Assembly: GCF_009362735.1 (NCBI RefSeq)
Contig: NZ_WHNP01000024.1
Coordinates: 1-64,000, forward strand
DNA from: Paraburkholderia franconis
GTDB lineage: Bacteria > Pseudomonadota > Gammaproteobacteria > Burkholderiales > Burkholderiaceae
Direction of reading: 5' to 3'
Length of the DNA stretch: 64,000 nucleotides
A program made the position numbers and the translations under genes. This document shows positions 59,700-64,000 of the stretch, in pieces. How positions within the stretch are numbered: the stretch's first letter is position 1; every line of letters starts with the position of its first letter. The notes under the pieces were generated by a model. It made no database searches. It was not told where the DNA came from and saw nothing but the letters and a program-made list of their open reading frames with translations.

Positions 59700-60331
59700 G
59701 CCCGCGCTTCGACGCGGCCGCCTGGTCGACACGAGGCGACTACGCGTCGCTCGATGCGCGTGCGCGCGAGGTGCTCGACTGCTGGTTCGGCGCACCCGGT
59801 TCGGACGAATACGGCACCGACCGCAAGTGCTGGTTCAAGCGCAGCGACGCGTTCGACGCGATGCTGCGCGAGCGCTTCGGCGCGCTGATCGAAGCGGCGC
59901 TCGCGCATGAACTCGACGCGTGGCTCAATACGCCGCTCGGCTCGCTCGCGCTCGTGATCGTGCTCGATCAGTTCACGCGCAACTGTCATCGGCATACGGC
60001 GCACATGTATGACGGCGATGCGCAGGCGGTCGGCATCGCGCGCCGGATGGTCGAAGAGGGCAGCGACCTGTTGCTGCCGACCGTCTATCACCGCGCATTC
60101 GCGACTATCCCGTTCGAGCACGACGAAACACTGGAAGGCCAGCGCGAAGGTGTGCGCCTCTACGCGCTGCTCGAAACGCAAGGGCTGGACCCGTCGTATG
60201 CGCGCTCGGCCGTGCGGCATGCGAAGATCGTCGAACGTTTCGGGCGTTTTCCGCATCGCAATGCGCTGCTCGGCCGTCCTTCCACCGATGAGGAAATCGC
60301 GTTCCTGCGCGAGCCGGGGTCGTCGTTCTAG
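59696..60331 (+). CDS. DUF924 family protein, GTG start
   Basis: A 211-residue helical protein. VLDCWFGAPGSDEYG with WFKRSDAFDAMLRERFGA, VLDQFTRNCHRHTAHMYDGD and RFGRFPHRNALLGRPSTDEE are the conserved blocks of the DUF924/YPO3515 group, with TPR-like architecture. The conserved LDQFTRN and FGRFPHRN motifs are intact; biochemical role unknown. The start is GTG 59696, overlapping the AlaX stop with TGGAG just before. A frame open from 59471 lies inside the AlaX gene and is not used. Coupling to AlaX suggests a role near translation quality control, but that is inference. Confidence 0.9.
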   Translation: MSPRFDAAAWSTRGDYASLDARAREVLDCWFGAPGSDEYGTDRKCWFKRSDAFDAMLRERFGALIEAALAHELDAWLNTPLGSLALVIVLDQFTRNCHRHTAHMYDGDAQAVGIARRMVEEGSDLLLPTVYHRAFATIPFEHDETLEGQREGVRLYALLETQGLDPSYARSAVRHAKIVERFGRFPHRNALLGRPSTDEEIAFLREPGSSF

Positions 60332-60426
60332 AAGCGAGCGGCGTCCTGCTTCGAGTTGCACGGCACTTCACGGCGAAGCATCGCGCAATCCGCAACGATG
60401 GAACGCGCGAAGAGACAACCGGAGAA

Positions 60427-61170
60427 TCAGCGGCCCGCGCTCACATCGAGCAGTGCGCCGTTCACATACGATGCCGCGTCGCTCAACAGCCAGACGATCG
60501 CCTCGGCGACTTCTTCAGCCGTGCCCGGACGGCCCAGCGGCGTTTGCGCACCGAGCACGGCGGCGCGGTCGGGGCGCCCGCCGCTCGCGTGGATGTCGGT
60601 GTCGATCAGGCCCGGGCGCACGGCGTTCACGCGCACGCCTTGCGGGCCGAGTTCCTTCGCGAGGCCGATCGTCATCGTATCGACGGCGCCTTTCGAGCCC
60701 GCGTAATCGACGTATTCGTTCGGCGACCCGAGCCGCGATGCCGCCGACGACACGTTGACGATCGCGCCGCCATGTCCGCCGCGATCCTTCGCCATGCGCC
60801 GCGCCGCTTCGCGCGCGCACAGATACGCACCGTACACGTTGACGTCGAACATGCGCTTCAGGCGCACGGCGTCCATGTCGGCGAGCGGCATCGAAGGCGC
60901 GACGATGCCCGCGTTGTTCACGAGCGCATCGATGCGGCCGTACGCGCTCTCGAGCGCATCGAACATCGCGACGACTTGCGCTTCGTCGGCGACGTCGCCC
61001 GCGATCACGCGTGCGTGCCCGCCCGCGCGTCCGACTTCGGCGGCGGCTTCTTTCGCGGCGGCTTCGTTGGCCGCGTAGTTGATGCCGACCGACCAGCCGT
61101 GCGCGCCGAGCAGACGCGCCGTCGCGCGGCCGATGCCGCGGCTCGCACCCGTGATCAGAACCACTTTCAT
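60427..61170 (-). CDS. SDR family oxidoreductase
   Basis: A 247-residue classical short-chain dehydrogenase with all canonical motifs: VVLITGASRGIGRATARLLG (cofactor), VNNAGIVAPSMPLADMDA, the catalytic Ser in IVNVSSAASRLGSPNEYVDY and YAGSKGAVD with Tyr and Lys, then VRPGLIDTDIHASGG. It should reduce or oxidise a ketone or alcohol with NAD(P)H; substrate unknown, and distinct from the degenerate SDR at 42664. It converges on the DUF924 gene and lies 76 bases from the LOG gene on the same strand. Confidence 0.92.
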   Translation of the reverse strand: MKVVLITGASRGIGRATARLLGAHGWSVGINYAANEAAAKEAAAEVGRAGGHARVIAGDVADEAQVVAMFDALESAYGRIDALVNNAGIVAPSMPLADMDAVRLKRMFDVNVYGAYLCAREAARRMAKDRGGHGGAIVNVSSAASRLGSPNEYVDYAGSKGAVDTMTIGLAKELGPQGVRVNAVRPGLIDTDIHASGGRPDRAAVLGAQTPLGRPGTAEEVAEAIVWLLSDAASYVNGALLDVSAGR

Positions 61171-61246
61171 CGTGTGTGCCTCATCTGTGCCTGATGTGTG
61201 CCGCCAGCGACCAAACTCCCGCTCACCATAGCGAGCGCGCCGCGCG

Positions 61247-61831
61247 TCACACGCGTTCGCGCCGGTCCGCCCACTTGTCGCGCGCGGGCGGCTGATAGCG
61301 CTGCAGCTTGGCGATCAGCGCGGCGGGGTCGTTGTCGATCTGCAGGATGTCGAAGTACGTCTGACGCATGAAGCCTTCCTGCACGGTGTGCCCGAGCAGC
61401 GAAATCAGCGGATCGTAGAAGCCGTCGATGTTCAGCACGGCCACGGCCTTCTGGTGATAGCCGAGCTGCGCCCACGTGTAGACCTCGAACAGCTCTTCGA
61501 GCGTGCCCGCGCCGCCCGGCAGCGCGACGAACGCATCCGACAGGTCGGCCATCATCTTCTTGCGCTGATGCATGTCGGGCACGACGTGCAGTTCCGACAG
61601 GCCGTCGTGACCGACTTCCTTGTTGACCAGCAATTCGGGAATCACGCCGATTGCGCGGCCGCCCGCGGCCATCACTTCATCGGCGATCACGCCCATCAGG
61701 CCGACCTTGCCGCCGCCGTAGACGAGCGACAGGTTCGCGTCGACGAGCGCGCGGCCGAACGCCTTCGCTGCGTCGCGATACAGCGGTTTGGCTCCGTCCG
61801 ACGAGCCGCAATACACACAGACTGCCTTCAT
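61247..61831 (-). CDS. LOG family nucleotide phosphoribohydrolase (TIGR00730)
   Basis: A 194-residue protein: MKAVCVYCGSSDGAKPLYRD, SLVYGGGKVGLMGVIADEV, and the catalytic PGGAGTLEELFEVYTWAQLG. These are the LOG motifs; family members remove ribose 5-phosphate from nucleoside monophosphates, making cytokinin bases in plants and acting in bacterial nucleotide turnover. AAGGAAAG stands before the ATG at 61831. The gene begins 2 bases after the tetR stop, so the two form one operon. Name used in plants should not be taken as proof of cytokinin synthesis here. Confidence 0.92.
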   Translation of the reverse strand: MKAVCVYCGSSDGAKPLYRDAAKAFGRALVDANLSLVYGGGKVGLMGVIADEVMAAGGRAIGVIPELLVNKEVGHDGLSELHVVPDMHQRKKMMADLSDAFVALPGGAGTLEELFEVYTWAQLGYHQKAVAVLNIDGFYDPLISLLGHTVQEGFMRQTYFDILQIDNDPAALIAKLQRYQPPARDKWADRRERV

Positions 61832-61833
61832 CT

Positions 61834-62550
61834 TCAACTTTCCTTTGATTCGTTGCGAGGTTCGCGCGGCGGCAGATAGTCGTAGAACTCGCGCTGCGGA
61901 TGCTTGCCCGACACCAGATCGTCGAACAGCTCGCGCGAGCGGCCGCGCAGATACGGCGCCATCAGCGAAACAATCTGCACGCTCACCTGATGCAGCTCGG
62001 CGCGAATCGCCTCCTGCTCGTTGTACTTGCGCGGGTTCATCACGAACTGATACGACAGCCAGTACGTCGCGATCACGCCGATGTTGGTCGCGATCACCTT
62101 GATCTCGTCGGGCGTCGCGACCATTTCGCCGTCGGCGACGAGCTGCTCGCAGAACTGGCTCGCAAAACGCACCTTGTGGCTGATGATCTGCTTGAAGTGC
62201 GTTTCCAGCGTGCGGTTGCGCGCGAGCAGATCGTTCAGGTCGCGATACAGGAAGCGGTAGCGCCACGTGAAATCGACCATGTACTGCAGATACGACCACA
62301 TTTCGTCGATGGTCGCGCGATGGTCTTCCGGAAAACGCAGACGCTTTTCGATCTCCTGCTCGAACTGGCTGAAGATGCTGTTGATGATGTCGTCCTTGTT
62401 GCGGAAGTGGTAGTACAGGTTGCCTGGACTGATTTCCATTTCCTCGGCGATCGTCGTCGTCGTGACGTTCGGCTCGCCGATCTCGTTGAAGAGCTTCAAC
62501 GACAGTTCGAGAATCCGTTCGCGCGTGCGGCGGGGAGGTTTGGCTTCCAT
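61834..62550 (-). CDS. TetR family transcriptional regulator
   Basis: A 238-residue TetR protein. The helix-turn-helix is TTTIAEEMEISPGNLYYHFR, preceded by RTRERILELSLKLFNEIGEP; the C-terminal ligand domain has a WRYRFLYRDLNDLL block. The regulator reads a small ligand and represses its target. It is the first gene of a pair with LOG and probably controls its own promoter (62646-62674). The ligand is unknown. The residues in the helix-turn-helix resemble the FadR/AcrR-like subgroup of proteobacteria (recollection). Confidence 0.92.
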   Translation of the reverse strand: MEAKPPRRTRERILELSLKLFNEIGEPNVTTTTIAEEMEISPGNLYYHFRNKDDIINSIFSQFEQEIEKRLRFPEDHRATIDEMWSYLQYMVDFTWRYRFLYRDLNDLLARNRTLETHFKQIISHKVRFASQFCEQLVADGEMVATPDEIKVIATNIGVIATYWLSYQFVMNPRKYNEQEAIRAELHQVSVQIVSLMAPYLRGRSRELFDDLVSGKHPQREFYDYLPPREPRNESKES

Positions 62551-62645
62551 ATCGTCCGGCCCTGGTTATCGGGCGGCCTCGATGCCTCGTGCTACGGCAT
62601 GCTCCTGCGCCCGGTCTGGTTGGCTGTTTTTGAGACTATCGAACG

Positions 62646-62674
62646 ATTATAAACCGACCGTTCTATCCCCAGAA
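62646..62674 (-). promoter_or_regulatory. Candidate tetR promoter with possible operator
   Basis: On the minus strand TTCTGG (62669-62674) and TATAAT (62646-62651) are separated by exactly 17 bases, with GAACGGTCGGTT lying between them. GAACG and CGTTC repeat on either side of the -10. An A+T-rich -10 with a dyad in the spacer is the normal place for a TetR-type self-repressor. The leader to the ATG at 62550 is about 90 bases. Confidence 0.5.
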
Positions 62675-62746
62675 CGCGCGCTTCTGTATGGCGCGGATGC
62701 GGCGGCGATGATGGACTCGTAAAGACTCGGGACGTGCGTGCGCCGG

Positions 62747-63331
62747 CTAGCGCCCGTATCCGAACCACCCGCCGACCCAGTGGACGACGAGCGGTCCGAC
62801 GATCAGCGCCCAGGTCATCACGCACATGAAGAGCGCGACCATCACGGCCGCGCTGCCGAGATCCTTCGCGCGCCGCGACAGTTCGTGGCGCTCGAGCGAG
62901 ATGCGGTCGATGGCCGCTTCGACGCTCGAATTGAGCAGCTCGACGATCAGCACGAGGAACACGGAGCCAAGCAGCAGCACGCGCGACACAGGCTCGACGG
63001 GCACGACGATACCGCACGGCACGAGAATCGCCGCGAGCGTCAGTTCCTGGCGAAACGCGCTTTCCTCGCGGATCGCGACACGAAAGCCCGCGAACGAGTT
63101 CTTCATCGCGTGCCATGCGCGCGTGACGCCGCGATTGCCTTTGTACGGGTTGAACGGCAGCGGCGCGAGGGGATCGTCGGGGCCGAGCGGCTCGTGCGGA
63201 TCATGCGCCTCGGCGCGGGTGTCGCCGTGGACGTCTGCACCGGCTTCGGCTTCGATGTCGGTCTCGATCAGCGTGTCGTCCTCGGAAGGCGCGGAATCGC
63301 GCGATATCGACTTGCGCGTCGTGGATGTCAT
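62747..63331 (-). CDS. dgkA: Diacylglycerol kinase DgkA with N-terminal extension
   Basis: A membrane protein of 194 residues from ATG 63331 (261 from an alternative ATG at 63532). The C-terminal DgkA core of about 115 residues has NRGVTRAWHAMKNSFAGFRV, IREESAFRQELTLAAILVP, VLIVELLNSSVEAAIDRISL and KDLGSAAVMVALFM, with three helices. DgkA phosphorylates diacylglycerol from membrane-derived oligosaccharide and LPS synthesis. E. coli DgkA has 122 residues, so the acidic, proline-rich extension of 70-140 residues is extra. No clear SD precedes either start; 63331 is the more conservative choice. Confidence 0.85.
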   Translation of the reverse strand: MTSTTRKSISRDSAPSEDDTLIETDIEAEAGADVHGDTRAEAHDPHEPLGPDDPLAPLPFNPYKGNRGVTRAWHAMKNSFAGFRVAIREESAFRQELTLAAILVPCGIVVPVEPVSRVLLLGSVFLVLIVELLNSSVEAAIDRISLERHELSRRAKDLGSAAVMVALFMCVMTWALIVGPLVVHWVGGWFGYGR

Positions 63332-63601
63332 GGGAGATGGCTTGCGTGCTGGACCAGGTTGAGTGCGTCCAGCATAGCGCGACTGCGGCGCGCCGTCGTC
63401 ATGCCGTTCGTGCACATCGCCGAAAGGTTCGCCGTCCGGCTCGACGGCCGGACCGGCGTCGGACGCGATGGCTTCGGCGTCGCGCAGCGATTCCTGCGGG
63501 GCGCGCAATGCGTTCGATTGTCTCGTTTGCATGGGCGTGGCGGGAAGTAAGGGCGCTCGCGCGTCGGGCAGTGTGCTTCGGATACGCGCTTCGGATACAC
63601 C

Positions 63602-64000
63602 TTACGCGGCGGCGTTTTCCTCGCTGTAGGCGGCGCGCGGCAACGGTTTCAGATGCGCGGCGAACTGTTCGGAGGCGGCCGTCCACGAGAAGCGCTCGGC
63701 CCATTCGCGCGCGCGGCTGCGCTCGATCTTCAGCGCTTCGAGACACGCTTCGCGCAGATCTTCGTGCATCGCGCCCGCGCCGCCGTCGCCGAGCACGTCG
63801 ATGGGGCCCGTCACGGGATACGCGGCGACGGGCGTGCCGCACGCGAGCGCTTCGAGCAGCACGAGACCGAACGTGTCAGTGCGGCTCGGGAACACGAATA
63901 CGTCGGCGGCCGCATAGACCTTCGCGAGTTCGGCTTGCGTCAGCACGCCGAGATAGTTGACGGCCGGATAGCGCGACTTGAGTTCGGCGAGTGCCGGGCC
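63602..64000 (-). CDS. Family 4 glycosyltransferase, C-terminal part (cut by window edge)
   Basis: The last 132 residues of a GT-B glycosyltransferase: GPALAELKSRYPAVNYLGVL, then VYAAADVFVFPSRTDTFGLV and LLEALACGTPVAAYPV, with the EX7E-type donor motif as TDTFGLVLLEA. The N-terminal half lies beyond 64000. The sequence resembles mannosyl-type transferases acting on lipid acceptors in Burkholderia; dgkA lies downstream on the same strand, which would suit a lipid-linked pathway, but no specificity can be stated. Confidence 0.88.
   Translation of the reverse strand, partial: GPALAELKSRYPAVNYLGVLTQAELAKVYAAADVFVFPSRTDTFGLVLLEALACGTPVAAYPVTGPIDVLGDGGAGAMHEDLREACLEALKIERSRAREWAERFSWTAASEQFAAHLKPLPRAAYSEENAAA

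Overview
The window looks like a chromosomal segment of a Burkholderiales betaproteobacterium, most likely Paraburkholderia or a close Burkholderia relative. This is inferred from the high GC content, the strong G/C third-position bias, the gene orders (nadD-rsfS-rlmH-maf-rng; kdpFABC-kdpDE; dnaE next to msbA and LPS glycosyltransferases), the Ala/Pro/Thr-rich inserts in otherwise conserved proteins, and the interspersed intergenic repeat between kdpC and kdpD. No rRNA, tRNA, CRISPR array, prophage or intact insertion sequence was seen. Almost all of the window is core genome.

Layout. 1-5.9 kb: the start of a PHA depolymerase gene (phaZ, cut by the window edge), a GH15 glucoamylase-like gene, two small genes, a secreted lactonase-like beta-propeller protein and the lipid A palmitoyltransferase pagP. 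5.9-13.2 kb: a very long ftsK, an HslJ-like META lipoprotein, purT, a small lipoprotein and an MliC-type lysozyme inhibitor. 13.5-20.5 kb: a TPP enzyme (acetolactate synthase-like) with an aldehyde dehydrogenase, the DEAD-box helicase rhlE behind a long structured leader, and the tRNA wobble-base enzymes gluQ and trhO. 20.8-32.4 kb: dnaE, then an envelope block with a divergent family 2 glycosyltransferase, msbA, two family 4 glycosyltransferases, a family 9 heptosyltransferase-like gene and an O-antigen ligase-like gene. Three of these are joined by 4-base ATGA overlaps.

32.5-42.3 kb (minus strand): three small uncharacterised genes, then a long co-directional array read as upp, yebC, purD, hemF, nadD, rsfS, rlmH, maf, rng, covering nucleotide, haem and NAD synthesis and ribosome/RNA maintenance. 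42.6-45.0 kb: an atypical SDR protein, methylglyoxal synthase and a quinone oxidoreductase, ending at a strong terminator. 45.1-54.4 kb: the Kdp high-affinity potassium system. A 37-codon ORF, kdpF and kdpA are chained by ATGA overlaps, followed by kdpB, kdpC and the kdpDE sensor/regulator pair. kdpC and kdpD are separated by a palindromic element with two 218-bp arms differing at one base around a 340-bp centre.

54.4-64 kb: a guanidine exporter gene (sugE/gdx) preceded by what reads as a textbook guanidine-II (mini-ykkC) riboswitch, a DUF4126 membrane protein coupled to a large FtsX-type ABC permease, a truncated haemoglobin, an AlaX-type editing protein coupled to a DUF924 protein, an SDR oxidoreductase, a tetR-LOG pair, dgkA, and the 3' part of a glycosyltransferase cut by the window edge.

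The items most worth a second look are the inverted-repeat element splitting the kdp locus, the guanidine-II switch with a readable expression platform, the apparent CUG start of nadD, the SDR protein lacking its catalytic Tyr/Lys, the approximately 770-residue FtsK linker, and the small ORF in front of kdpF.
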